Positions 22,778 through 34,426 of a DNA stretch of 64,000 nucleotides are shown here, piece by piece; within the stretch, counting starts at the first letter, position 1, and each line of letters starts with the position of its first letter. The DNA lies in assembly GCA_003550305.1 (NCBI GenBank), contig QKYT01000011.1, positions 351,013 to 415,012 on the forward strand, in the 5' to 3' direction. The notes below the pieces were generated by a model. It was given only the letters and a program-made list of their open reading frames with translations. It had not been told where the DNA came from and ran no database searches. This DNA is from Glomus cerebriforme. Taxonomy: Eukaryota > Glomeromycota > Glomeromycetes > Glomerales > Glomeraceae. The position numbers and the translations under genes are program-made.

Positions 22778-24701
22778 TTAATAACTTATTCTAATCTTTT
22801 CTAACGATTTTGTTTTAACCGTTAAATACAACCTAACGGTCTTGTTAAATACCGCAGATAATTTCGTTGCAGCTCTTACTCCAATAGTTTTTATTATTGT
22901 ACCATTTGCCCCTATCAATATTTTCTAATATAATCATTGATAAATAAATGTTAATTAATATCCCAAAAAAAGTAGACTTATTAATAAAAGCGGCAAAAAA
23001 AATATATATATTACCATTTGTGATGGATTATCAACATAAATATTTTGATCGATTCTTAATACGTTATTTGGTAAATTTGTCCATCCAACATTTTCCTATT
23101 ATATAAAAGTCAATGTCAATAATTAAAATAATTATTAAATTATTAATTTTATTTATTAACTCACCTGTCTTACTACATAAGGTAAATTATCACGTAATCT
23201 CTCATAAATTTCTGCTCTAATAAAATCTTCAACGCGTTTGCTATCTGGCATATCAATCTTTTGACCCGGCGGATAAATCCAATCATGAGGATACGTGTTA
23301 GAAAATAATGTATTCTTTTACCATTGAATGTATATATGAAAGGTCTGTGTTAATCGTTGGATTACCGTAAAAGATGTAAAAAAAATTTTAATAATTACCT
23401 TCAATTCTGTTATCCCAATTCGTTTTAACGCACTTATACTGGTTTTATGTTTAAAATAAGGATATTGTACAGTAAATTTTTTATATATGGATGGTATCGA
23501 TTTCTTGCTATTAGCTAATAAATCAGTCTTTCAGGCCGAATACAAAAGAAGAAAATAAGAAATCGATTATTCGAATAAAATATTAAATAAATCCTTATTC
23601 AGAAGTGTGATGTATAATTAATTCACCTTATTTAATACCAACGTTCCAGGTAATTTATATTCTTTTAATCTATTGAATAACAAACTTTCTGCATATGTGG
23701 TACGATATAAAGCTCTGAACGCGTCGATTATTACCAACACTAATATGGAAATAATATAATTTTTGTTAAAGAAAGATTCAATAAAAGAAAAAAAAAATGT
23801 TGTAATCTTATTTACCATGATCAGCTTCGTTTAGTGAATGCCATGATGCATTAATTAAACCACGATTCAATTTTAGTCGATTGCGACCTGGAACTATTCC
23901 AGGTGTATCGATAAATATCTAATATCATTTTTTTTTTAGCCTATCTCATTAATTTTTAAATTTCAACAATATCCAATTACTTACTAATTGCTTATTCCCT
24001 TCGGTTAACACCGTAGGAATTCTTTCTCTTGTTGTATGCGCTTTATGAGAAACTGTTGATACTGTTTCACCAAGTAATGCATTCAACAAAGTAGATTTTC
24101 CTGCATTTGGAGTTCCTAATACTACAATCTTTAACAAATTTGGATTTTCAGGTTGTTCAAAATGTTTATGGATTTTTGGAAGTGTAACTTCAACGTCTGA
24201 TGAAAAAAAACATTAATAATTAAGTAAACTTATTTAAAATCATTTGAAGTCAAACTTACTAGCTGGCGTAATTGGAACTTGAAAAATTGGATTTCGTAAT
24301 GTCACTTTGGATTTCTCATTTAAACCATCAATGTTCAACGAATTGTCATTATCTCCCTTCTGTTCCATCTCCTGTTCTCTCCTAGTTGATTTATAACTAT
24401 TACTTTTGGAAACCTTTTCAACCTTTTCATCATTCTTGATCAATGGCAACACTTTTGATGTGAGCGGTATTCTAGAATCAATACTAGATGATTTTCTTGA
24501 TGATTTTATGTTTTTTGGCACTATGATCCTCTTTATAGGTTGTATCAATTTTAATGACGAAGAAGATTTGTCGTTCGATCTTATAATTAAATCATCTTTC
24601 GGTGGTGGTAATCCTGCTAATCTTCGTGCTCTTGACATTATTGAATACTCCCGAAAATTAAATGAATGGAAATGATGATATGATCGTATTGTAGAGAACA
24701 T
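22778..24701 (-). CDS. ERAL1: ERA-type GTPase, probably mitochondrial (ERAL1 homologue)
   Basis: Eight exons (24260-24701, 23985-24196, 23816-23918, 23627-23739, 23399-23527, 23165-23314, 23015-23095, 22778-22924) join in frame to give 458 residues. The GTPase motifs appear in order: G1 GTPNAGKST, G2 HKAHTTRERI, G3 IDTPGIVPGR, and G4 NKTDLL, split exactly by an intron. The C terminus is a KH domain with KILIGANGTIIKTIG, which matches the GxxG loop. ERA proteins bind the 3' end of small-subunit rRNA and assist small ribosomal subunit assembly. The roughly 150-residue N-terminal extension (MFSTIRSYHHFHSFNFREYS, then Ser/Lys-rich) is consistent with mitochondrial targeting. The gene is head-to-head with the RED homologue, 380 bp apart. 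Confidence 0.93.
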
Positions 24702-25081
24702 GGCGAAGTTATTATTAAAATCCGTGGTAAATGCACTATAGAACTAAAATTCAAAACTATATTAGAATATGAGAAAATATTATTAAAATGCGCTGTATTA
24801 TTTACATAAGAAAAATAAAAAAAGTTCCAAGAAATTATCAAGAATTTGAGACATATGTGTAATCAAGCTTACTGGGACTTGTATACCGGAGATCATATAA
24901 AGTTTTCATTGTCAATTCGTTATTTTCGAACAAAAATCAGAAATAATTTAAACGAAAAAAAAAAGATAATCTACATACATTCATTAAATCACGTGTTTGT
25001 AACTTTAAACATCCATAATTTTATTAGTTCCTGGGATAATAAATCAACCTTTAAAAAATTACAAACTATAATTACAGGAAA
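24702..25081. promoter_or_regulatory. Shared divergent promoter region of the ERA GTPase and RED genes
   Basis: The two start codons lie 380 bp apart on opposite strands, so both promoters and 5' UTRs must lie here. The interval is AT-rich with no clear TATA box. Plus-strand ATGs inside it open only short frames. Co-regulation is possible but not shown by the sequence. Confidence 0.55.
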
Positions 25082-27097
25082 ATGTCTGAATTAAACGGAC
25101 AGGAAAACAAACAAAAAGGGTATTTAAATATCTTGTATTTTCGTCATATATATATATATATATTCGAACCGAAGTTTTTCTGAACTCAATTTATCATAAA
25201 TTTAGATTGAAACAAGATGATTTCCGAAAATTATTACAAACACCTCGGCCTGGAGATACACCGTCTAAGGGAATTTTAGGAATGGCAACTCCTAAACAAA
25301 GAATGCCACCACAAACTCCGTAAGTGAGAACCATTATTATTTCGTTCAACATTTTTTTTTTTTTTTTTTTTTCATTTTGATTCAAACTATAATTTCATCA
25401 ACATAATTATTTCTGTAGAAAACCGGGTGGATCAGGGGGTTTTGCTAAACCCGAAGCGCCAGCTTCTAAATCAAAGAAAAAGTTATTTTCAATTTATTAA
25501 TTTATTATTTAATCTTATGTATCTTTCTTTTTCAATCTTTTACAATTTCTTTCTATTTTAAAAGATATAAGAGACCTGAGACTTCAGAAGAAAAGTTATC
25601 TGATAATAAATATCGTGATCGAGCAGCAGAACGTCGTACGGGAGCGAATCCGGATTATCATGAGACGGAACAAATTCTTAAAGCATTAAACAATAGTGAA
25701 ACATTAGAAGCAAAATTAGTATATGAACAATCAAAGTATCTTGGTGGTGATACTGAACATACACATTTAGTCAAAGGTCTCGATTTTGCATTGCTTAATA
25801 AAGTACGTAATGAAATACAACAAGGGGATGATCAAAATGATGAAGAATTGGAACATGCACTAGAAAGAATTAAAGAGGAATCTCAAGCAGTACCTAAAAT
25901 TAATAGTAAAATGGCACAGAATATTTATGAAATAGCTGTGGTAAATGCAAAGAAAAAACCTCCAAAGGTTAATGAATTATTCGTCGCTGGACGTATGGCT
26001 TATATATTTGAAATGGCAGATGAGAATGGATTTTATGGTGATCCATTTGCTATTCCAACAACAGTGATAAGAAGTAAAGCGGATATCGCAGATAGTACTG
26101 GAATAGATAAATCTACAAATGATTTAGTTATAGAAAAGATATCTAGAGTTATGGCGTATGTACGGAAAGGAGGTCGTGATGGAGGTGCGGAGGTGAAAGA
26201 TAAAAAATTAAAGAAAAAGATTAAGGAAAAGCAACCCGATGTAGTAGTTCCTGTAAAATATGCAGCTATTGATGAATCTGAAGATATATTTGAAGATGTG
26301 GGAAGGGATTATATAGCTGCTCCCGATGAACCGGAAGAAAATAAAAAAGATGATGAACCAATGATTGGACCCGTTTATGGTCCTTCCCGTCCTTTAACTC
26401 AACCAGTTGAGGTGGAGAATTATTTTAAAGGTGATGATATGGACATTGATGATGAAAAACCGAAAAATGAAGATTTAAAATCATTAATTAATAAAGTGGC
26501 ATCTGCTAGTGGAATAAAACAGACTGAAGAAATTGTAAAAGGTTCTGAAGTGACGGATAATAACAAATCTTCAACGAAAATTGAAGGAGTTAAAAAGAGA
26601 TTATATGAACATGACAGTTATGAAGGAAATTATTCTACTTATGGACTTGGATTAAGTAGTTTAGGTGGAGGTACAAGGAAAAATGCATACGATTCTGGAC
26701 ATGAGGATTCGGATTCTGAAGGAGAAGTGCATACTATAAGAGATCAAGGAGTCGCCAAGAATAAAAAAGCACAATTATCACGATGGGATTTTGATACTGA
26801 AGAAGAATGGCTGTCATATAAGGTATGCCAAATGTCAACTATAATTTTTTTAGTTACAATGTCATCATTAAAACTATACTCTTTTTTTCTTAGGATAATG
26901 TTACAGCTATGCCTAAATCAGCATTCCAATTTGGAGTCAAGAAAACTGATGGTCGTAAAACGCGTAGAAGCGGTAAAGAATTATCAGAGAAACAAAAATT
27001 GGATAGAGATTGGCAAAAGATTAGTAAAATAATGGAACAAAAATATGGGGATGGTGATGAAGGTGATTCCTCACGAAAGAAGGCAAAACATGAATAA
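25082..27097 (+). CDS. IK: RED/IK family splicing factor
   Basis: Five exons (25082-25119, 25206-25319, 25419-25481, 25565-26822, 26894-27097) give 558 residues in frame. RED-family landmarks are LKQDDFRKLLQTPRPG near the N terminus, KYRDRAAERRTGANPDYHET, then SKYLGGDTEHTHLVKGLDFA (the strongest family signature), and the C-terminal RED block with AFQFGVKKTDGRKTRR and DRDWQKISKIM. RED (IK in human, SMU-2 in C. elegans) is a spliceosomal B-complex protein that works with SMU1. The middle is acidic, Lys/Asp-rich and presumably disordered. The RD/RE-repeat tract of animal RED is lacking. A tiny 38-base first exon precedes the conserved region, and the start was chosen because it joins in phase. 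The gene converges with the P450 gene, with 161 bp between stop codons. Confidence 0.93.
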
Positions 27098-27258
27098 ATA
27101 ATTTATAAATTATTGTTTTTTTTATTCCATTAAGTGTCCAATTTATTATTATTATAATTATTACATTTTTATGTAAAAAAAAAAAAAAAAAAAAAAATAC
27201 ATTAAACATAAAATTATTTAAAACTTCTAAATGTTTTAGTATATAACCTAATATGATT
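27098..27258. other. Convergent 3' intergenic spacer
   Basis: A spacer of 161 bp between the RED and P450 stop codons, with a T-run and a long A-run (about 27176-27196). Both transcripts must terminate here or overlap in their 3' UTRs. Confidence 0.5.
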
Positions 27259-29100
27259 TTAAATTACTTTCTCAACCCAAAGCTTTATAGTAGGATCAGG
27301 TCTAAGGGAAATTGCTAATTTACTTTTCACTTCAAAACCATCAATTTCTGCAAATTTGAAATTTCTAATTAAAATTGCCAACATAACTTTAATTTCATTT
27401 AAAGCTAATTTATTACCAATACAAGAACGAGGACCTGTTAAGAAAGGAATATAAGTATAATTTGTTTGAATTGAAGAGATATTAGGATCTAACCAACGCG
27501 AAGGTTTAAATGTGGATGCGTCTGAACCCCATATTGAAGGAAGCCGGTGAATTGTGTTGATGAAGAGAAATATTGGTGTATCCTAGAAAAGAAACATGGT
27601 TATTATGATATTTATTATCATAAGAAAATCCTAGAGAAGCTATAATTTATTTACCTTTGGGATCATGTATCCGTTAACTACATCATCTTTTTTCGCTGTA
27701 CGTATAGTCAACGGAACTAAAAAAAAAAAAAATAATAATAATTTATATAATTAATTTTTTTTTTCAAACAATTATATATCATCAAACTAATTATTAATAA
27801 TCTTACCTGCAGGATTAACTCTTAGAGTTTCTTTAACGACACAATTCAAAAATTCCAAAGAATTAATTTGATCAAAAGTAGGAATAAAATTTTTATCATA
27901 AGGAAAAGCCTCTAATAATTCATTTCTAAGAGTATTTTGTGCTTCAATATTTTTTGAAAGAAAATATAAAGCCCAACCAACAGCAACACTAGTTGTTTCA
28001 TGACCAGCGGCCAAAAAAGTCATTATTTGATTTTTAAGTTCATATTTAGTCATTTTATCTTTGGTAGCAGTTTGTTCATTTTGTTTAATTAATATTGTTA
28101 ATAAATCATTTCCTTCCAATTCACCAAGTTTTGCTTTATCTAATTTTTCCGTAACAAGTTTATTGGAAACTTGATCAATTATACGTGATGCTTCTTTTAT
28201 ACGAATATTAAATTTAATTGGAAGTTTGTTAAAGAAAGGGATGTAATTTGATAAGAGACGAAGTAAAAAGGAACGACGATTTTCCGGCGTGAATACCATT
28301 GTATAAGCTTCTGCTAATTCATTCTTAGAAGAGAAAGAATTGAATTCATAATTAAAACCTATAAAATTAAAAGGAGATAAATAAGAAAAATTTTTAAATT
28401 CAAATTTTGAATGTAATGAACATATTTTTGAATGTTATTATTTACCGACTAAACCTATGACATCTAAAGTTGCCTTTGATAAATAAGGCATGATATCAAT
28501 TTGTGATTTTTCATTGTCACCGATTTCTCTTATCCATAAATCTTTCATTATATGAACAACTTTAGCAATAGTCGGTACCATTTCCTAATAATAATAATAA
28601 TAATAAAAAAGAGTTCTTTTGAATAAACTTTTTCTCATCGAATTATCTAAACTTGTAATGTTAATTACCTTAACGTTAGCAAAACTGAAAGCAGGATTCA
28701 TTATTTTACGTTGTTTTTTATGTATTTCACCTTCAGCTAACAGTATTCCATTTCCCAACAAAGGCTTCAAATCATGAATAAAACCAGGTGGTTTAGGATA
28801 ATCATATACAGAAGACACCATAACATGCTGTAGAGCTTTAGGATCTGTTATAAATATTCTCGGTTTATTCAAAAATGATCTATAAGTAACTATACCACCA
28901 TATTTCTCTGCCCATGCAATATGTGGAATTCCTACTTCAGATTTAATTATTTGCATCAAATTACCGAGAAGAAAATGATCTGGTGGTGGACCAGGAATTT
29001 TACATAATGGTGAAAGATAAAGTGGATATATGTAATATTTGTAAGTAAAATAACATATTACGAATGTTATTAGGAATATTAGTGATAACGTATCGATCAT
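27259..29100 (-). CDS. Cytochrome P450 monooxygenase
   Basis: Five exons (28669-29100, 28446-28584, 27807-28358, 27655-27716, 27259-27582) encode 502 residues with GT-AG introns and a preserved frame. An N-terminal membrane anchor (LSLIFLITFVICYFTY) is followed by the proline hinge CKIPGPPPDHFLLGN. The I-helix motif is AAGHETTS, the K-helix ExxR is KETLR, and the heme-binding loop is FLTGPRSCIG with the Cys ligand. All catalytic landmarks are intact, so it should be an active, ER-anchored microsomal P450 working with a CPR reductase. The overall pattern is CYP4/CYP46-like, but family and substrate cannot be assigned from motifs alone. Possible roles are fatty-acid or sterol hydroxylation. Confidence 0.93.
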
Positions 29101-30514
29101 GATTTATTTAAGGAAAGAACAAAATTTAGGGGCTTTTAAAGTTACTTTTGAGTTTTTAAAAAGTAGTAGTGATCGACAGTGGATCAGAATAATGATGTCA
29201 ATAAAAATTATTTTTATAATCCATAAACAGTTAAATTGTATGGCACGTATCACCTGTCATCAAATATGAGGTAATTTTCCCTTTAAAATATCCGAAATCT
29301 TTAAATTTAATAACTTGCGCAATTAATAAATTTAAATTATGCCATAAACATGAATGAATACATGTATGCTTTAAGAAACAAGCAATATCGTTTTTTTTGA
29401 AAAATCCAAAGAAAAAATTTTTTCTATAGCTAGATGCAATAGATGCCATGCACGAAAGTAATTGTTAATGGAAATTTTTTTTAAAAAAAAGACAAGATAA
29501 TTATTTGGAACATTTTTGTAAGATAGATTCAAAGTTATTAAAGTGTGAAAATGCATCGATTTAGTAAGAAAATTCTTATAAAATTAATTATATATTACTA
29601 TAGTATTAATTAAAGCTTACCAACTCTTCAATGTTGTATTGTTTGTATATTTAATGTTTAAATCAACTATAAAAAATAAGTTTTTATAAATACCATAGTA
29701 TAAGGTTATTACATAAAAGTGGCTTATCTTAAAAGTTGTTGTTTGCTAGCTCTGGTAATTAGATTCTTGAAAGTTGAGACACAACTTTGAATTTCATATT
29801 GAATACTAAATCCTGCTACCATACAGTGAAATGTTAAAATTTTGAGATAAAAATAATAAATCTTTTTTTAATTAAAAATCTTTTAATAACTTGGTGTTAC
29901 TTTATTAACATCTATTATCCTACAGCCAAATAGGATCATGCTTTTTTTTACCGTACTGATATCTTTTTATTAAGCTATAAATAAACTACAATTGCATAAT
30001 TATTATTGATATTTTTACGTTAATTCTAAAAATAATGTGAAATATTATAATAAAGAAAAAAAATCATCATGCAAATATTTAAGTAAATTATGACTTCTTA
30101 AACTTGTTTGTGGCATTTTATTTGAATATAAATAAAAAGAAATAAAGAAAAAAGTAAAAGGACGCGTCACGAAAAACCAGAAAATAATTTATAAGCATGA
30201 TCAGCATGATCATGTGTAGCTGCAGAATAACTAATATATACGAGATAATTCAACATTCAAGAATAAAAGAACTATATGATCAGTTTTTACAGGATTTGGT
30301 TGATTTTAGTAAAATTTAATATCGTTATAAATTTTCATCATAATTATATCAACAACGACAAAATTACTTAAGTGTTGAATTGTTAATTTGGGGACCATAT
30401 CGTGAAATATCATATGATCTATTCAATTATTCAGGAATCCTATCAAGATAAATTCAATATTATAAATAAAAAGGCACATTGTTTTGAGATAATTTAAATA
30501 TCAAAATCAATTTT
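29101..30514. other. Intergenic region between P450 and kinase genes
   Basis: AT-rich with no supported gene. The 29101-29300 end is the P450 promoter side. Overlapping short minus-strand frames near 29231-29556 have no motif and are most likely chance. The 30400-30514 end is the 3' flank of the kinase gene. Confidence 0.5.
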
Positions 30515-32377
30515 CTAATCTATAATGTTAAATTAAGAAATTAGGTTAGGATATAAATCATATAATAAAAGTGTTTATAAAAATTATATAATTTACTTAC
30601 TTTCATCATTATGTTGTTTAGAATTCATATTAATATCTAATTCAAAATCATTTGCTTTTGTAACATAATCTAATACATCATCTAATAAATAAATGAAAAT
30701 AAATAAATTAAAGTGCAAATAGTGTTTATTTTAAAAACAAATATATTTACCATTATGTTCATTTTCAATTAATCTAACCTTCTTGCTTTTGGCTGAGAAT
30801 ATTTTTTAATTAATGAGTATTGATTTCTTAGATTCATTCATTCCATTCTTTTTATATAAAATTTTGAACCATACCTCCATTAAACCCATTTTCAGTTTGA
30901 TTATCTTCAAACTTTCTTTTAACTTTAACAAAATAATAATTATATGTTAAATTATAATTTTTATTATAACAGTTAATATAATAAAATAAATTATTTACCA
31001 ACTTCTGGAATTATAGATCGACTTATTAAACTTCTTGTAGACATTGTAGACATTGCGGATCGAATCATGCCACTTAAATGTCTACTTTTGTAAATTGCGC
31101 CTGGATTATTTGCCATTACAGGTCCAATATCTAATGATGGTTTAATTTTAGTCGAAGCTTTAGATTCTTTATCGTAAGGTTCCTTTCTCCACATTTCACG
31201 AATTTTATCATAAATATTGGTAGCTGTTGGTCTTTTCTTTGGATCAGAATCCCAACATCTTTTCATTAAATCAATATATCCATCAGGCGCGTTTGTAACA
31301 ATTGGTGGTCTTAAACCATCAATTATTTCAATAATAAGTTCTGCATCGTGACATTTATTCCAAAAGGGTCTTCTACCTGTCATAAACTCCCACATAATCA
31401 TCCCAAAACTATATATATCTGAAGCTGTAGTCACCTTTTGTCCTTGAAAAATCTCTGGAGCCATGTAAGATATGATACCATAATTTTCATTATCATCTGT
31501 AGATTCAGTCGCAGATTTACTTATACTCAAATCACCTATTACTACATCTGTATATCTTTTATATTTACTAAAAAAGATATTTCCACTGTGAAAATCCCGA
31601 TGAATAATATTCACACTATGAATTTTCTCAAGTCCTATTATAATATCACTTAAAATTGACAACTTGTCATACCAACTAATATTATAAAAATCATTAATAT
31701 TAATATAATTCATCAAATCGCCTGACTTATAATATGGCATAATAATCATAATATCTTGAGTAATAGGATCTAAAGTAATCCCAAAATATTTACTAATGAG
31801 ATTATTATTATATCCTCTACGCTTTTTATGTTTTAATGGAAATTCATAAAATACCTTGAGCTAAATAAAAAAAAATAAAATAAAAAAGTTCATTAGCAAT
31901 TTATCTAATAGATTTATTAATAAAATTATTAACCTCATTCAATTCCTTAGATGAGATGTTTTTAGAGTTATTGAGCTTCTTGAGAACAACCGTATAATTT
32001 TTATTAGTTTTAGGTCGAGAATATTTTTGTTTTTTCTTACTCCAACCATAAATTGGGCCATCAATCCAAATAGCTTTATAAATTTTACTGAATCCTCCTT
32101 CAGCAATAAATTCTACATTTATGAACTGATCATAGGGAACAAACTCCATTTTCCCAATAAACTTGCTACTGTTAAACAACGTATATTTAATAAAATCATC
32201 AATAATTTTATTTCCGCTTGGTTTAAATATTGATTCTGCTTTGTAACAATTGTGGCAAATCTGATGACTTTCATCTAAAGGTCTTCTTTGATTGCATTTA
32301 TTACATAATGTCTTTATTTTGCGTTCGCATTTCGGTTTATCAGTGGTTTGTGTTGGCTGACTTAATTTATCCATCAT
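30515..32377 (-). CDS. Protein kinase with N-terminal Cys-pair module (copy 1)
   Basis: Main exons 31934-32377 and 30999-31860 carry the kinase. Small exons 30875-30922, 30751-30792 and 30601-30681 add a tail, and a tentative last exon at 30515-30519 supplies only the stop (about 493 residues). The N terminus has two Cys pairs (CNKCNQRR...CHNCYK), a likely zinc-binding module. Kinase landmarks are the loop AEGGFSKIYKA, VVLKKL (ATP-anchoring Lys), HRDFHSGNIFF (catalytic Asp), GDLSISKSA in the DFG position, MAPEIFQGQ and DIYSFGMIMWEFMTGRRPF. DLS in place of DFG keeps the metal-binding Asp but is unusual. The family resembles TKL-type kinases expanded in Rhizophagus. The first intron has a GTTAAT donor. 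The tail contains the basic patches KRKFED and AKSKKVRL. The first Met of the frame was chosen as start. The last two exon calls are the weakest part. Confidence 0.85.
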
Positions 32378-32579
32378 TAATTTATTGAAAATTTTTCTCT
32401 TTCGAAAAATACCGTCTAATTTATATATTTTTCGAGTAGTTCCGTATCCGAATACTCTATTATGCTACAAAATTAGAATGTTTATGACACAAAATATTTG
32501 TAGACAAATGAAAAAAAAGCGAGACTTTATTACTTTTGTTACTTTTGTTTTGTAAATCTCTGAAATTTGATACATTAGT

Positions 32580-32750
32580 GCCAGAGATCGGCACTAAACA
32601 TGTAATAAACTTAAGCTCAAAGTAAAAAAATATTGAATAAGTTAACATTCATTTTTTTTTATCGAAAACATTTGTTTTAGTTATTTACATATATTTGGAG
32701 TGCATTTATAGTAAATTGCCCAAAAACATAATTTAGTGCCGATCTCTGGC
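32580..32750. mobile_element. 171-bp TIR element (MITE-like)
   Basis: Perfect 19-bp terminal inverted repeats, GCCAGAGATCGGCACTAAA at 32580-32598 and its reverse complement at 32732-32750. The left end is itself within a palindrome (TTAGTGCC...GGCACTAA, 32575-32597). No target-site duplication was recognised. It is non-coding and lies in the promoter side of kinase copy 1, about 200 bp upstream of its start codon. Confidence 0.6.
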
Positions 32751-32894
32751 GGATCACGTCTTAATAATATATTGACATCCTTTTTTTTTCCATTCTTTTC
32801 ATTTTGAGGATATAACTACACTTAACCAAGAGAAAAATACAAGTGGATAAATTTAAGATTTAAGATTAATGTTAGAAGGTGTTAATGTCACCAG

Positions 32895-33311
32895 TAGGGA
32901 TTAGACTCGATTCTACCAAAATCGAATTAATCAAAAATCAATCGATTAAGGGTTTTTAACTATGGCGCAACGAAAATAATCTTGTTACTACTATAAGACT
33001 ATAACTATGTCACGATAACAAAAATTTTATCGGAATTATTGAGTAAAAAAGAAATAAAAACTATTCATTTAAAAAATATTTTTACAATAAGAAAAATTAA
33101 GATCATTTCGGTCGGATAATTAAAAATTATCTGGCCACTGCGCAAAATTAAAGCACATTAAAATTCTTTACTTTAATTTCGACCAGCATTGAAGGATCGG
33201 AATAACTGGTATTCTCAAATCATTTATAAATCGAATCTTAAAACGATTAATCGAATCCTTAATCGATTCTCAAAATTCGATTTTTCAATTGAATCGATTC
33301 CAATCCTTACA
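32895..33311. mobile_element. hAT-like MITE, 417 bp, with 8-bp target-site duplication
   Basis: The left end TAGGGATTAGACTCGATTC and the right end (reverse complement TGTAAGGATTGGAATCGATTC) form imperfect TIRs. They continue inwards with AAAATCGAATT and AATCGATTAAGG on both sides for about 65 bp. The flanks are GTCACCAG (32887-32894) and GCCACCAG (33312-33319), an 8-bp duplication with one mismatch. Eight-base duplications are characteristic of the hAT superfamily. The interior has no coding capacity. Confidence 0.75.
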
Positions 33312-33319
33312 GCCACCAG

Positions 33320-34426
33320 TGATTTCCTCTAGTTAAAATCGAAAAAAAAATCCTTTTTAGGTATTCGATTTGGGCAATATTGAAAATTTACTTTCCGAGT
33401 AAACTATGCAACAAACAAAAAATTCTTTCAATTCTGTAAAATTACTGCGCGGAATTTAGTTTTTTTTATTGGGCATGGTACCCATGATAAGTCGCTACGA
33501 TCATCGCCGCCGGTTATATCTAAATACGAGAATTTTTAATGGAAAGTAAATACTATTATCGATATAAATTATATAATCCAACCCCTTAAATAATTTGTTT
33601 TACTTTTTAAGAACTATCTTTATATATGATCTGCAAAGGTGGTATCCGTTCTTTTGACGGAAAAAGGTTAATTTGAAAAAAAAACGTCATGTAGCGCAGG
33701 ATTTATTAATTAAAGTTAGGTTACACTGATACTGAAGTATACTGTAAGGCATGGCATAAATTAAACTTTGCATTCAATAATATCCTAATTTGTTTCCAAT
33801 TAGCAATGGCGATCGCATCAATGAAATTATTATTTAATCATGTGAACGGAATATTTTTTCTTTTTTTTTTTTTTGATTCTGTTTCATTTTCGAATTTCGA
33901 ATCTTCTTTAAAAAACTTCTTAAAAAATCATTTGTCCTGACTTTGTGTATGATCTACAAAACATTGTACCTAAATAAAATTTAATTAAATTTGTGGTGCA
34001 CACATGACCATTCTTTTATATTGGTCTTTATATATTGTCTTTGACGGAAAAGTAAAACCGAGACTCATTTATACAAAAAAAGAAAAAACGCCATCAAAGC
34101 AACATTCAAAATAAACCATCATCAGAAACTGAAACACATTCAATAATTGACAAAAAAAGAAAGAACAGCAGAGCACATTTAAAAATCAAACGCCATCAGA
34201 ACACTTTTTAAATAAACAAACTACGCCATCAGAACCTTTCATTTAGTCAATCATTACAAATAAACATTCTTAAAACTTATTATGGAATCAAAATTATTCA
34301 AAAATAGCGTAAATCAATTATGATAATTTTCTTTTAAAAAGACAAGCTAAATTATCATGTAGATACCAGTTTATTTAAAAAACTCCCCAAAAAAAAAAAT
34401 CCACAACAGCAACAAGGTTATACAAC
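33320..34426. other. Intergenic region and probable 5' flank of the HMG gene
   Basis: No gene is supported. From about 34085 to 34260 an imperfect motif resembling ACGCCATCAGAAC recurs at least four times (about 34088, 34120, 34191, 34223) in A-rich sequence just upstream of the HMG start codon. It is probably a 5' UTR or promoter repeat. Confidence 0.5.
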
